Positions 28,063 through 38,400 of a stretch of 64,000 nucleotides of DNA are shown here, piece by piece. Within the stretch, counting starts at the first letter, position 1, and each line of letters starts with the position of its first letter. The translations under genes and the position numbers were made by a program. Location: the NCBI RefSeq assembly GCF_002783505.1, contig NZ_PFGL01000062.1, forward strand, positions 1 to 64,000, in the 5' to 3' direction. The notes below the pieces were generated by a model that saw only the letters and a program-made list of their open reading frames with translations, searched no databases and was not told the DNA's origin. The DNA comes from Shewanella sp. CG12_big_fil_rev_8_21_14_0_65_47_15. GTDB lineage: Bacteria; Pseudomonadota; Gammaproteobacteria; Enterobacterales; Shewanellaceae.

Positions 28063-29703
28063 ATGGTTAGCTTGTTGCGTTGCCAATCGTCCAAACCTTA
28101 TTCGTCACTTCTTTGCTCACTGGCACTAGGCGTAGCTTTTGCTCTGTCTGGTGCAGTGGTTGCTGAAGAGACAAAACCTGCTGAGAACAAACCTGTCACG
28201 ACACCTGTGGTCACGCCGCCGAAAGTGGCGACTCAGCCCGCGACTAAAAATCAAGTGAGATTCACTAAAACGGGCACTTTTGACGGTGACTCTGTGGTGA
28301 AACTTGCTCGAAAATTAGCGGCTAAGCCCTATTCGACATTGAAGGACCCCTTGCCGGCGGGCCTTGCCAAGTTGACCTATGATGAGTATCGCGATATTCG
28401 ATTTAACCCGACTGCGTCTATTTGGCGTGATCAAGGTTTGCCGTTTCAAATGCAGATGTTTCACCGCGGATTTTATTTTCAAGATTTGATCGAAATTGCC
28501 ATTGTAGAAGGCAATCAAGCGACTCACTTAGCCTATGAGCCTAAGTATTTCACCGCCGGTGAAGTCATTACCCAGGCCTTGCCAAATGACGACATAGGTT
28601 ATTCAGGTTTCCGTATTCATAACCAATTAAATACCAATGGTATTTTTGATGAGTTGATGGTGTTCCAAGGGGCGAGTTATTTCCGCGCTTTGGGGAAAGG
28701 GAATGCCTATGGTCTATCGGCCAGAGGCTTGGCACTGAAAACGGCCGATCCTGAAGGGGAAGAATTTCCTATCTTCCGTGCATTCTGGGTGGAACGTCCT
28801 TATTACGATAGCAACTTGGTTGTCGTCCATGCACTTTTAGATAGCCCAAGTGTGGCAGGGGCTTACCGTTTCTCCGTGCGTCCTGGTGATAACACGCAAA
28901 TCGACGTCGAAGCAACACTGTTTCCGCGGGTTGAGTTAAGCAAAGTCGGTTTAGCACCTAGCACTAGTATGTTTTTACATTCATTGAATGGCCGTCACGA
29001 CACCGATGATTTTAGACCCGAAGTGCATGACTCGGACGGTTTACTGATGTTTAACGGCCGCGGTGAGCACCTATGGCGTCCATTGGCAAATCCTCGCCAA
29101 TTACAGGTGAGCGCATTTGCCGACAACTCGCCACAAGGCTTTGGTTTGATCCAACGTGAGCGTAGCTACTCCTCTTATCAGGACTTAGAAGCCACCTATG
29201 AGCGCCGCCCAAGTTTGTGGATTGAGCCCGTGGGTAATTGGGGCCAAGGTGCGGTAGTGCTTACTGAAATTCCAACAGAATCAGAAATTCATGATAATAT
29301 CGTCAGCTTCTGGAAACCGCGTCAACCTATTCCTGCTGGAAGCGAATATCACTTTGCTTACCGCATGAGTTGGGGCGATGAACCAGTTGCGAAAGCCCAT
29401 GCTGTTGTGGTGAGTCGTACTGCGAGTGGCCGTGCCGATATCGCTAAGGCGACCCCAAGACGATTATTTGTTGTGGATTACCATGTCAACGGTGCTATGC
29501 CAGATGAGTTACCCCTTGCTAAGGTGGAAGCTTCTGGCGGCGTGATTTCTAACGTGGTTATCGCCCGTAATGCAGCTAATAACGGCTATCGCCTCGCGTT
29601 TGAGTTAGAGCCTGAAGATAAAGATCTTATCGAATTACGTGCTGAACTCAAGTTCCCAACACCGCGTCAGGTTGAAACCTGGCTCTATCGCTGGACGCTT
29701 TAA
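28063..29703 (+). CDS. opgG: Glucans biosynthesis protein G
   Basis: Periplasmic protein needed to make osmoregulated periplasmic glucans, probably acting on the branched beta-glucan backbone. The 546 residues start with a signal peptide (cleavage near A34-E35). A Pro/Thr-rich linker (residues 37-60) follows, then the MdoG domain ([35 protein letters not shown] and onward). The family signatures [14 protein letters not shown] and [10 protein letters not shown] are visible. It lies 23 bases upstream of opgH, the usual operon. Confidence 0.95.
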   Translation: MVSLLRCQSSKPYSSLLCSLALGVAFALSGAVVAEETKPAENKPVTTPVVTPPKVATQPATKNQVRFTKTGTFDGDSVVKLARKLAAKPYSTLKDPLPAGLAKLTYDEYRDIRFNPTASIWRDQGLPFQMQMFHRGFYFQDLIEIAIVEGNQATHLAYEPKYFTAGEVITQALPNDDIGYSGFRIHNQLNTNGIFDELMVFQGASYFRALGKGNAYGLSARGLALKTADPEGEEFPIFRAFWVERPYYDSNLVVVHALLDSPSVAGAYRFSVRPGDNTQIDVEATLFPRVELSKVGLAPSTSMFLHSLNGRHDTDDFRPEVHDSDGLLMFNGRGEHLWRPLANPRQLQVSAFADNSPQGFGLIQRERSYSSYQDLEATYERRPSLWIEPVGNWGQGAVVLTEIPTESEIHDNIVSFWKPRQPIPAGSEYHFAYRMSWGDEPVAKAHAVVVSRTASGRADIAKATPRRLFVVDYHVNGAMPDELPLAKVEASGGVISNVVIARNAANNGYRLAFELEPEDKDLIELRAELKFPTPRQVETWLYRWTL

Positions 29704-29726
29704 GGTCCATGACGGAGCAATAAAAT

Positions 29727-31910
29727 ATGACTGTTTCCGAGAATTCGCTGCTCGAGGCTGAAGTGCTCGTGGGGGGCAGCGCCATGCCAAATGAAAGGCC
29801 TGGCGCTATGGAGCCCCAAAGCTTAAGCAAAATGCCAGAGGGTTTCCCTCGTCGAAGCACTGTGGCTAATGGCGTTCGTTCAAGCACCTCTAGACGCTTT
29901 TTTGTCGTGGGTGGGGCGTTACTGCTTTCTGCATTTGCTATCTATGAAATGGGTGCAGTATTCAGCATAGGGGGGATCACCCCGCTGGAATATTTAATGC
30001 TGGTGTTATTTGCAATCAACTTCTGCTGGATTGCATTAGCCTTCTGTAGCGGGATTGCCGGTTTTTTAATCCTAATGCGAAAACCTAAGGCCAAAGCGCT
30101 TGAGGTCACAGAGTTACATACTCGCACCGCGATTTTAATGCCGACTTATAACGAATCACCGGACCGCGTATTCTCCGCCGTGTCAGTGATGGCCGAGGCT
30201 TTGTCGCAAACGGGTCATGGCCATGCCTTCGATTGGTTTATCTTAAGTGATACAACCGATCCCGAAATTGCCCTGTTAGAAGAGCAGGCTTTTTTGGTGC
30301 TGCGCCAGGAAACCCATAAGCATTCCCGTGTGTATTACCGTCGTCGCCGTAAAAACGTGGCACGTAAAGCGGGTAACGTGGCGGATTTCTGCCGTCGTTG
30401 GGGGTCGCGTTACGATCACTTATTAGTGCTCGATGCGGACAGCTTAATGGAGTCCTCAACCATAACCGGACTTGCCCAGCGTATGCAGGCCGATCCCGAT
30501 GCTGGGCTTATCCAGACCATACCTTCGCTGATTAATGGCACGACCTTAATGGCGCGTCTGCAGCAGTTTGCGGCGCGTATTTATGGTCCCGTCATTGGCA
30601 CTGGTTTAGGTTGGTGGGTGCAAAAAGAGGGTAACTTCTGGGGACATAATGCCATTATCCGTACCGAAGCGTTTATGAGTGCGGCCGGATTACCTAACCT
30701 GAAGGGTAAACCGCCTTTTGGGGGGCATATCATGAGCCATGACTTCGTCGAGGCTGCATTGATACGTCGTGCCGGTTGGAGTGTGGTGATTGCCTATGAC
30801 TTACCGGGCTCATACGAAGAATGTCCGCCATCGATTATCGATTTAGCGGTGCGCGATCGCCGTTGGTGCCAAGGAAATTTACAGCATTCGCGTATCCTAC
30901 CGACCAAAGGCTTGCACTGGGTGAGCCGTCTTCATTTAATGACGGGCATTATGGCGTATTTATCTTCGCCCTTTTGGTTACTGCTGATTTTAACGGGCTT
31001 AATGCTCGCCCTGCAGGCGCATTTTATCCGGCCCGAGTATTTTACCGATCAATTCTCGCTGTTCCCAACATGGCCCATCATGGACTCGGATAGGGCACTG
31101 AGATTGTTCTACATCACTATGGGGGTATTGTTTGGGCCGAAGATTTTTGGCGTCCTGCTATTACTGAAGGATGGTGCATTTGCCCGTAGTGTGGGTGGTC
31201 GCATTAAAGCCATCTTCAGTGTGATTTTTGAGGTCATACTCTCGGCGTTAATCGCACCTATCATGATGTTTATCCATTGTGGTGCCGTGATGTCGATTCT
31301 GATGGGGCGGGATAGTGGTTGGTCGCCACAGCGCCGTGATGATGGCAGTATGCCTTGGCTTACGCTGATATATCGTCATCGTTGGCATATGCTGGCGGGG
31401 GTGATGTTAGGTTATGCGGCCATTTTGGATTCGTTAACTTTGTTAGCTTGGATGAGTCCAGCACTGATTGGTTTATGGTTTGCTGTGCCCATTTCGGCGT
31501 GGACAGGTTCGGTAAAGATTGGTGAAGTCTTTAAGCGTGCGGGGATCCTCGCAACGCCTGAGGAGCGTAGTCCTGCGGCGATTTGTTTGCAGGCCCAAGA
31601 TGCCCGAGCAGCTTATCAAGGACATATTTCACAGCCTTGGACATTAGCGCAACTCCTAAAGGATACTGCTTTGATGGAATTGCACTTAGCCATGGTGGAT
31701 AAGCAACCCCTGCGTGCTGCGGGTACGCCGATAGAGCCCGTTGAGGCTATTGTGCATGTGAAAGTGCATGAGGCACAGTGTCAACAAAGCGCGTTGTCAT
31801 TATTCAATCGTCAAGAAATGGCATTGATTCTGGCCAATCCACTTATGCTGCGCAGTTTGCAGAAATTGCCGGAGCAGTTTGTGGCAGAAGATTTAGTGTC
31901 TTTCTGCTAA
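29727..31910 (+). CDS. opgH: Glucans biosynthesis glucosyltransferase H
   Basis: Inner-membrane family 2 glycosyltransferase that polymerises beta-1,2-linked glucose from UDP-glucose. The 727 residues contain an N-terminal cytoplasmic tail, membrane spans near 58-78 and 88-116, the catalytic loop with [15 protein letters not shown] and D236-A-D238, the RRWCQGN processivity motif near residue 380, and about five C-terminal spans. Length is somewhat below that of E. coli OpgH (847 from memory), mainly from a shorter N-terminal tail, the part that in E. coli contacts FtsZ. A terminator follows. Confidence 0.95.
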   Translation: MTVSENSLLEAEVLVGGSAMPNERPGAMEPQSLSKMPEGFPRRSTVANGVRSSTSRRFFVVGGALLLSAFAIYEMGAVFSIGGITPLEYLMLVLFAINFCWIALAFCSGIAGFLILMRKPKAKALEVTELHTRTAILMPTYNESPDRVFSAVSVMAEALSQTGHGHAFDWFILSDTTDPEIALLEEQAFLVLRQETHKHSRVYYRRRRKNVARKAGNVADFCRRWGSRYDHLLVLDADSLMESSTITGLAQRMQADPDAGLIQTIPSLINGTTLMARLQQFAARIYGPVIGTGLGWWVQKEGNFWGHNAIIRTEAFMSAAGLPNLKGKPPFGGHIMSHDFVEAALIRRAGWSVVIAYDLPGSYEECPPSIIDLAVRDRRWCQGNLQHSRILPTKGLHWVSRLHLMTGIMAYLSSPFWLLLILTGLMLALQAHFIRPEYFTDQFSLFPTWPIMDSDRALRLFYITMGVLFGPKIFGVLLLLKDGAFARSVGGRIKAIFSVIFEVILSALIAPIMMFIHCGAVMSILMGRDSGWSPQRRDDGSMPWLTLIYRHRWHMLAGVMLGYAAILDSLTLLAWMSPALIGLWFAVPISAWTGSVKIGEVFKRAGILATPEERSPAAICLQAQDARAAYQGHISQPWTLAQLLKDTALMELHLAMVDKQPLRAAGTPIEPVEAIVHVKVHEAQCQQSALSLFNRQEMALILANPLMLRSLQKLPEQFVAEDLVSFC

Positions 31911-31982
31911 CGCTGAGGTTAGCACTGAGTTGATGCCGTGCTGCAAGCCTAGATTTCATCAAGCTTGCGCCTAGCTCATGTT

Positions 31983-32013
31983 AAATGCCACCGATAGGGT
32001 GGCATTTTTTTAT
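31983..32013 (+). terminator. Terminator of the opgGH operon
   Basis: A 10-bp stem AAATGCCACC (31983-31992) with GGTGGCATTT (31998-32007), a five-base loop, then a T run. Confidence 0.9.
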
Positions 32014-32124
32014 CTATTTAATTGATCTGCTGTTATGCGAGTAAAATCCCGATTCTGGTGCATAGTTTGACTATAGTGATAGGGAATAGTGGCACTAATG
32101 TCATGCGTCAGCAGGGAGATGTAT

Positions 32125-33714
32125 ATGATGCCTGTGAATGGATTAACGCCGTGTAGACCTGCGCCATCTTTGCACTTTAGGGATATAGTGCCGCATATAT
32201 TGTGTTTATCTTTGTTTTTTATCTATACGCCAGCTTGCGCTCATGCGGCGACAGAAGCGGTGATGGGACCGACTTCCCAGGAAATCAATTCGCCTCTTAA
32301 TCCATTGCAGCAATATCCACTGTTAGTCGAACAGACACTGCTGTTGGATTTGGCGGGGGTTAGCCCAGTATTTAGTGCTAATTATCGAACACTCTCCCAG
32401 TGGCAGGCGGTTCTATTTGACCCTGACCAAGTGGGGCTTTCCCACGCACAGCAAGATGCAGAGCTGTTGCGGATGCAAGAGCAAATCTCTACCTACTGGC
32501 ATTTTATTGCAACGACAGCGAATAAAACGTCATCGGCTGAAGAAGACCCAGTTGTAGAAATACCTGTGGTAGAAGCCCCTTTTATAGAAACCCCTGTTAC
32601 AGAAACTCCGGTTAATGACCCGCGTTATGTTGCAGTGTTAAACAAAATTAGCCAATTGGTACAGCTTGAGGATAAGGGCGCTTGGGAACCTTTAGTGCTG
32701 GAGGAGAAACTGACCTTAGGCCAAGCCAGCCCAATAGTGAATACCTTAGCTCAACGCCTCTGGTTATTGGGAGACTCACCCACGGAGTTAAGTGTACCAA
32801 CTGAGGCGAATGAAGGGCAAATTTATACCGAAGAGCTTATGCAGCTTATCCAGCGATTTCAGCGGCGCCATGGTTTAGAGGCCGATGGTGTGGTTGGCAA
32901 ACAGACGCTGTTTTGGCTTAACCAATCCCCCTATAAACGTGCACAGTTACTGGCTAAAAATGAAGTTAGCCAGAGGGTCTTTAGCCAAACACTCTCACCG
33001 AGTTACCTGCTTATCAATGTGCCCGCATTTGAAATGAAATTAGTCGTGCAGGGGGAACTCGCTTTACGTTCTAAGGTGATTGTCGGTAAGCCATCCCGGC
33101 AAACCCCTATTTTAGATAGTCAAATTTCCAACGTAGTGCTCAACCCTAATTGGCGCGTGCCTCGCAGTATCCTGCGACGGGATATATTGCCGCACATTCG
33201 AAAAGATGGCCATTATCTCTCTGAACGTGGGTTTGATGTTTACAATGTCGAGGGTCAACGAGTGCACCATTCCCCGGAGGAGTGGCAAGCACTGGCATCC
33301 TCCCATTTTCCGTTCAAGCTAGTACAGCGTCCAGGGCCGAGGAATGCATTAGGTAAGTACAAATTTCATTTTGAAAATGATTTCAGCGTGTACTTACATG
33401 GTACTTCTGAGCCAAGTCTCTTTAAAAAGGCTGATAGGGCATTATCATCTGGTTGTATTCGTGTTGAAAGGGTCGATGAATTGGCCTTGTGGTTTAAGGC
33501 GCATCTTATTAAAGATACCGCTTTATGGGACAGATTAGCGCCAGTTGTTACTCAGCCGCAATGGTTCGCCTTATCTGACAAATTGCCAGTGCACCTCGTT
33601 TACTGGACTGCATGGCTTGATGACCAAGGGCTAGCACAATACCGTAATGATATTTATCATCTGGAGGCTGAATTAACCAATGCTGTGCCCGCGGTTATTT
33701 TTTATCAGCCTTAA
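32125..33714 (+). CDS. Periplasmic L,D-transpeptidase (YcbB/LdtD-like)
   Basis: Forms 3-3 cross-links between meso-diaminopimelate residues in peptidoglycan. The start at 32125 (529 residues) has GGGAG six bases upstream; in-frame ATGs at 32119 and 32128 are close alternatives. After a signal peptide (ending near ACAHA) comes a scaffold region interrupted by a Pro/Glu/Thr-rich linker (VVEIPVVEAPFIETPVTETP). A peptidoglycan-binding domain (IQRFQRRHGLEADGVVGKQT) and the YkuD catalytic domain follow, with H425 (YLHGT) and nucleophile C444 (SSGCIRV). The neighbour mepK encodes the opposing endopeptidase, as at the E. coli ycbB-ycbK locus. Confidence 0.92.
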   Translation: MMPVNGLTPCRPAPSLHFRDIVPHILCLSLFFIYTPACAHAATEAVMGPTSQEINSPLNPLQQYPLLVEQTLLLDLAGVSPVFSANYRTLSQWQAVLFDPDQVGLSHAQQDAELLRMQEQISTYWHFIATTANKTSSAEEDPVVEIPVVEAPFIETPVTETPVNDPRYVAVLNKISQLVQLEDKGAWEPLVLEEKLTLGQASPIVNTLAQRLWLLGDSPTELSVPTEANEGQIYTEELMQLIQRFQRRHGLEADGVVGKQTLFWLNQSPYKRAQLLAKNEVSQRVFSQTLSPSYLLINVPAFEMKLVVQGELALRSKVIVGKPSRQTPILDSQISNVVLNPNWRVPRSILRRDILPHIRKDGHYLSERGFDVYNVEGQRVHHSPEEWQALASSHFPFKLVQRPGPRNALGKYKFHFENDFSVYLHGTSEPSLFKKADRALSSGCIRVERVDELALWFKAHLIKDTALWDRLAPVVTQPQWFALSDKLPVHLVYWTAWLDDQGLAQYRNDIYHLEAELTNAVPAVIFYQP

Positions 33715-33846
33715 GCACTTGAACTTTTTAGCCATTTACAGATCTGAATTTTAGATAGCCGTTCAATACTTGATCTGAGCGCCGATTCAGTATAATTTGC
33801 CTTTTCAGTGTCCAAAAATCGAACAAATGGTGATGATGTGACGTTA

Positions 33847-34386
33847 ATGTGTCCTGCCCGTAGGCAGTTGTTGTTAGGCCTGAGTGGTGTGGCATTGTGT
33901 TCCTTAATCCCTTCAAAAGCCATCGCGAGCCGATCCACACAGGGGATCCGCGAGTTAAGTCTCTATAATCGGCATACTGGCGAACGTAATGACGGCAGCT
34001 ATTGGGTCGATGGTCAGTATCAAAGTGAAGTGCTCGCGGATTTTAGCCATTTACTACGCGATCATAGGCAAAATGTTGCTGCGCCCATGGATAAGCGTTT
34101 ATTCGATTTACTCTATACGCTGCGAAGTACTTTGAATGTTGATGATGAAATCCATGTGATCTCTGGCTACCGTTCGCCTAAAACGAATGCAATGTTGGCA
34201 AATAAGAGCGGTGGTGTCGCTAAGAAGAGTTACCATATGCGCGGTATGGCCATGGATATTGCAATCCCGAGTGTGAATTTGAAAACCCTCAGGGATGCAG
34301 CCTTATCACTCAAATTGGGTGGAGTGGGGTACTATCCTAAGTCGGGGTTTGTACATGTTGATTGTGGTCCTGTGAGGCACTGGTAG
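33847..34386 (+). CDS. mepK: Murein endopeptidase MepK (YcbK, DUF882)
   Basis: Zinc peptidase of the M15-like DUF882 family that, in E. coli, cleaves the 3-3 cross-links made by L,D-transpeptidases. The ATG at 33847 (179 residues, against 182 in E. coli) gives a short Tat-like signal (RRQLLLGLSGVALCSL); the open frame begins at a GTG at 33808 without a ribosome site. Zinc ligands are in SGYRSPKTN, KKSYHMRGMAMDI and GFVHVDCGPVRHW. It directly follows the L,D-transpeptidase gene. Confidence 0.92.
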   Translation: MCPARRQLLLGLSGVALCSLIPSKAIASRSTQGIRELSLYNRHTGERNDGSYWVDGQYQSEVLADFSHLLRDHRQNVAAPMDKRLFDLLYTLRSTLNVDDEIHVISGYRSPKTNAMLANKSGGVAKKSYHMRGMAMDIAIPSVNLKTLRDAALSLKLGGVGYYPKSGFVHVDCGPVRHW

Positions 34387-34783
34387 TCGAGCCAATTTGC
34401 CGCAGAATGTGTTGATAAAAAGCCTGCTCTAGGGCCTGTACTTCAACGAGATAATGCCTAAGGAGGGGCAAAAATTGCTGACCGAGTTTGTTCATTTCCC
34501 TGTGTTGTTGCCAATCACAGATCAACTGATTTAAACACTGTGAAAATTGAAATTGTCGTTGTCTTTGACACTCGATATCAGTTGACTCTGTTGTTTGCAT
34601 CAGTTGGATCAAGCTATGATTTTTCTGTTGAGTGCAAGCCAACAACTCCAATAACGTTAATTCAATAGTCGTTTGCTGATAGGGAACGGTTTCGATAAGG
34701 GACACGAGTTCGCGGGCTAACTGGCATGAAAGTCGATTTTCTAGTTGTAATAAATACAGCGCGTGACGCATGTTGAAGGGCAT
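34337..34783 (-). CDS. Hypothetical helical protein
   Basis: A 148-residue frame, strongly alpha-helical, rich in Leu, Gln and Cys (MRHALYLLQLENRLSCQLARE near the start), not recognised. It fills an otherwise empty gap, but its last 50 bases are antisense to the 3' end of mepK. No Shine-Dalgarno sequence precedes the ATG at 34783 or a second ATG at 34771. There is no signal peptide. It could be a real small cytoplasmic protein or a chance frame. Confidence 0.5.
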   Translation of the reverse strand: MPFNMRHALYLLQLENRLSCQLARELVSLIETVPYQQTTIELTLLELLACTQQKNHSLIQLMQTTESTDIECQRQRQFQFSQCLNQLICDWQQHREMNKLGQQFLPLLRHYLVEVQALEQAFYQHILRQIGSTTSASQDHNQHVQTPT

Positions 34784-34977
34784 TGTTAACGAAATTTGCC
34801 CGAGCTTAGCAGGCTTCTTTTAGTGCAATTGTGATCAATGTCTCGTGTTTTTTGTTTGCGATCAAAGCCGTTTCTCAGCTGTAACAGCCAAGATACAAGT
34901 CCCCCAATTCAGTCAATTTTCTTTGGAACTCATAACGGTACCGGACCATGTTCAATGGCGTTCTCGCTGTAGTATTC

Positions 34978-35006
34978 TTGTGTGTGTTGTGCAACTGTGT
35001 TAGTAT
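34978..35006 (+). promoter_or_regulatory. Putative rplY promoter
   Basis: TTGTGT (34978-34983) and TAGTAT (35001-35006) are separated by 17 bases. The transcript would have a leader of about 70 bases before the rplY ATG. Confidence 0.5.
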
Positions 35007-35079
35007 GCGCGCGCTTTATATGAGTCATCATTGGTCGAAAATGATGACAACTTTTACTCTAAATTTAAGTGAGAAACAC

Positions 35080-35367
35080 ATGTCTTACACTATCCAAGCA
35101 CAAACCCGCACTGAAATAGGGAAAGGTTCGAGCCGCCGCCTACGCCATGCTGGTAAAGTTCCTGCTGTTATTTATGGCCAAGGCAAAGAGCCAGTTTCTA
35201 TTGTTTTTGATCACAAAGACATCATTAACATCCAAGCTAACGAAGACTTCTACACTTCTGTAGTCACTATCGTTTTAGACGGTAAGGAAGTGGGTGTTCG
35301 TGCACAAGCTATGCAGCGCCACGTGTTCAAGCCAATCATCGAACACGTTGACTTCGTTTACGCTTAA
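35080..35367 (+). CDS. rplY: 50S ribosomal protein L25
   Basis: 5S rRNA-binding ribosomal protein of 95 residues, the short enterobacterial-type L25 without the CTC domain. The ATG at 35080 ([21 protein letters not shown] after Met) matches the family; the open frame to 34948 adds an unrelated extension. It is flanked by a likely promoter and a terminator, so it is monocistronic. Confidence 0.96.
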   Translation: MSYTIQAQTRTEIGKGSSRRLRHAGKVPAVIYGQGKEPVSIVFDHKDIINIQANEDFYTSVVTIVLDGKEVGVRAQAMQRHVFKPIIEHVDFVYA

Positions 35368-35383
35368 TTGTCGTAATTGAAGC

Positions 35384-35410
35384 AAAAAAGCGCCTTTAGG
35401 GCGCTTTTTT
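35384..35410 (+). terminator. Terminator of rplY
   Basis: AAAAAAGCGCC (35384-35394) pairs with GGCGCTTTTTT (35400-35410) around a five-base loop, followed by further T. It also faces the convergent tamB gene. Confidence 0.9.
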
Positions 35411-35472
35411 TGTGTTCGTCATTTACTGTGAGCCGATAACAAACTTGGCCGATGCAATATTATCGACCAGAA

Positions 35473-38400
35473 CTACTTGATATTAAAGTTATAATAGATA
35501 TCGAGGGATTGACCTAAGGTTCCTGAGACGGTTTCAAGATAGAGCTGGGATAACAGGTAATATCTTACTGTCATCTCATAGCCAGGGTTAAACACACCCA
35601 CACCGTATTTCACCATAAGTTTTTCGCCAATAAAGCCACTAATGGCGACGCGTCCTTCATCGTTTGTATCTAGCTGGACGTTTGAGAAGCCAAATTCTTC
35701 GATAATGCCGGTGGCAGTGCTGCCGATATTATTAATGGCACCGCCGCCACCGACCTGTGAACTTAACCCTAACGCAGCACCCATCATTAGGGAGTTGTTT
35801 TGCTCGTTATTGGTATTGTTAAACCCGCTGCCCTTAATAATGTAAGACAAGATCTCGGCTTGCTCTTTGGCAGGATTAGAAAAAAGTGTCACGACGGGGC
35901 GTGCCGGTGTTCCTGTGACTCGCACACCCGCAACCAGATCTTCGCTCTTAATTTCTCGAATCGCTTCAATGTTCAGGTTAGGCACTGAGGTTGGACCGAC
36001 AAATTGGACTTCCCCAGTCCGAATTTTGAGAGTTTGCCCCATAAATTTATAATTACCTTCTTTGACCTTAATATCACCAAATAGCAATGGTGGCCGAAAC
36101 GCCTGTTGTTGCAACTTAAGGGTGCCTTGCAGCTTGCCTTTAAGCCCCATACCATCGACTCTCAGATTGCTCCCCACGTTAATATTCAGATCGGCCACTA
36201 TCGCATAGGGACTGGCCTTAGGCTGTGTTGCGGCGATAGAGTCATCGAATATCACATCATCGGACAGGGCGACACCGCCTTCGGCAAGTTGTACGATCTT
36301 GATATTACCCGATGGAATATCGACCACGCCTTTCAGCTCAAGCTGCTGATTGTTAAAGGCGAGAGTGACATCGGGGGACACATCGAGTAGTGCCAATGGG
36401 GGTTGGATCACCGCAAGCTTGTCACCTTTGATCGCCAGTTCACCGCTAAATTGCCCCTGTGGCCAACGTAGATCCCCTGTGACTCTCCCTAAACCATCTC
36501 CCATCATCCAGCGGCCCTTAAGTTCGGCTTGTTGCCCACCGAGGGTCATAGACATATCGATTTTATTGATTAAGGTCGGGTTAGCGGTAAGGGCAAAGGC
36601 ACCCTGCGTCAGGGCAATATTGCCTGACACTGCAGGATCATTGAGTGTACCTGCAAAGTTTAACTTACTGGTAAATAAGCCCTCAACGGTATTCAACTGT
36701 GGGAAAAATTCGCCAAGTGGCTGTAAATTAATCTGTTTTATATTGGCATAGCCCGAAAGTGCACGATCCGGCGTTACATTGACAGTGATTTCACTCTGCC
36801 AGCTTGCCACCCCTTCAGATTCAAAATTGATTGAAGATACGAGCCGTTTAGCATCTAAGGTGGAATGTAGAGAAAGTGTCTGATAGTTAACGGTGACCTC
36901 ACGGTTTTTGGCCCGTTTAAGCTTGAGACTGCCGGGACTGAAATCCAAGGTAAGATCGGCGGTGGGTTTACGGCCAGCGGCCCAAACGAGGTTCGCGAGG
37001 AGGCTAGCATTACCATCCCAATGCATATTGCTCGGTAAAATAGGTATGAGGAGCTTACCTGGATTGCCGGCATAACTGACCTGTGCATCACCCGTGTTGC
37101 CGAGCACGATTTGGTTATTCAAGCAGAACTGGCTATTTGGGGTGACGAGACAGAAGGGCGTGATATTGCCTTTATGCTTGTTGTGATCCCAACTCAGGTT
37201 GATATGTTTATCTAACTGCCAAAGGCCGAGCGGGGTGGCAAGGTTGAGTCGATTGATTTCAGTGTGCAACTGAGATTTTTTCTGATCGTAATGGTTGGCG
37301 ATGCTGAGTTCGAGGCCGAGATCGCCATTGGCATTGAGTGTTAGCTTCTGATCTTGAATGTTTCCCTTACTGCCAAGGGTGACAGTATCGAGGGCCTGTG
37401 AGCCAAGATGGAATGCCTTTGACTTGAGGGAGAAGGCAAATTCGTGCTCATCTAAGGGTTTGTAATAGGCTTTGAGGATCGATTCCCGTAGTTTGATGTT
37501 TTGATAGATCAGATCCGCTAGCTGTGCACTTAATTCAACCTGTGGGTGTTTCGCATCACCGGTGACATTGATGTTAGCCTGCAACTGGCCACTGGCCTGG
37601 GGTAACCAGAGGCTAAAATCGGGAACCTGTAATTCGCCTTCTAGATCCCAGCGGGTATTGGCTTGCCCTTTTAAATTCAGGGTCGAGCCAAGCACTTGGG
37701 CATTCAGTCCATTCGCACTGACATGCAGAGCATCGTTGACACTGACATCTCCCGAGATATCAAATGGATAGCCCTGCATCGTACCGGTTAGCACTGTATC
37801 GGTTAGTGCAACTTGCCAATGGGAATTATCGAATTTACCCGTGGTCTGTAATTTCCCCGAGATCAGGCTGTCTGGCAATGGGGTCGTCGCTGCGGTCGCG
37901 GTATCAGTTTCACTTGTTTTATCCGCGGTCTGTGTGGATGGCAGGTTTAATTCTTGAAGCTTGATGCTATCGAGAATCACCTTGGCTTTCCATGCGAACG
38001 CTTCGGCGTAATCGAGTTCACCTTCGATATTCAGCGTGCCGATCTCACCCTTGGCCTTGAATTGTTTGACTAAGAGTGTGGTATCCCTATGAAGCAGTTC
38101 AGTTTCAATTGCCAGCACTTTATGGAAGGGGGTGAGCACATTGCCGCTGACTTTCGCCTCCTGAGTTTCAAGGGTACCTTGGGTGTCGATGCTAAGGTTA
38201 TCGACTGAATACTCTGCCTGTTGAAGTGGCCATTGCAGCCTTGCTTGCTGCAGCCTTGCCTTGTATGGCATCGAGGGATCTTTCAGGGTAATTTGACCCT
38301 CTAAGGTAAAATCGGCATCACCCTTAGCTAAGGCATTAATCCGCAATTGTCCTAGGCTATCGTTTAAGGTCAGGCTCAACTGTTGCCGAGTGAGCTCGGG

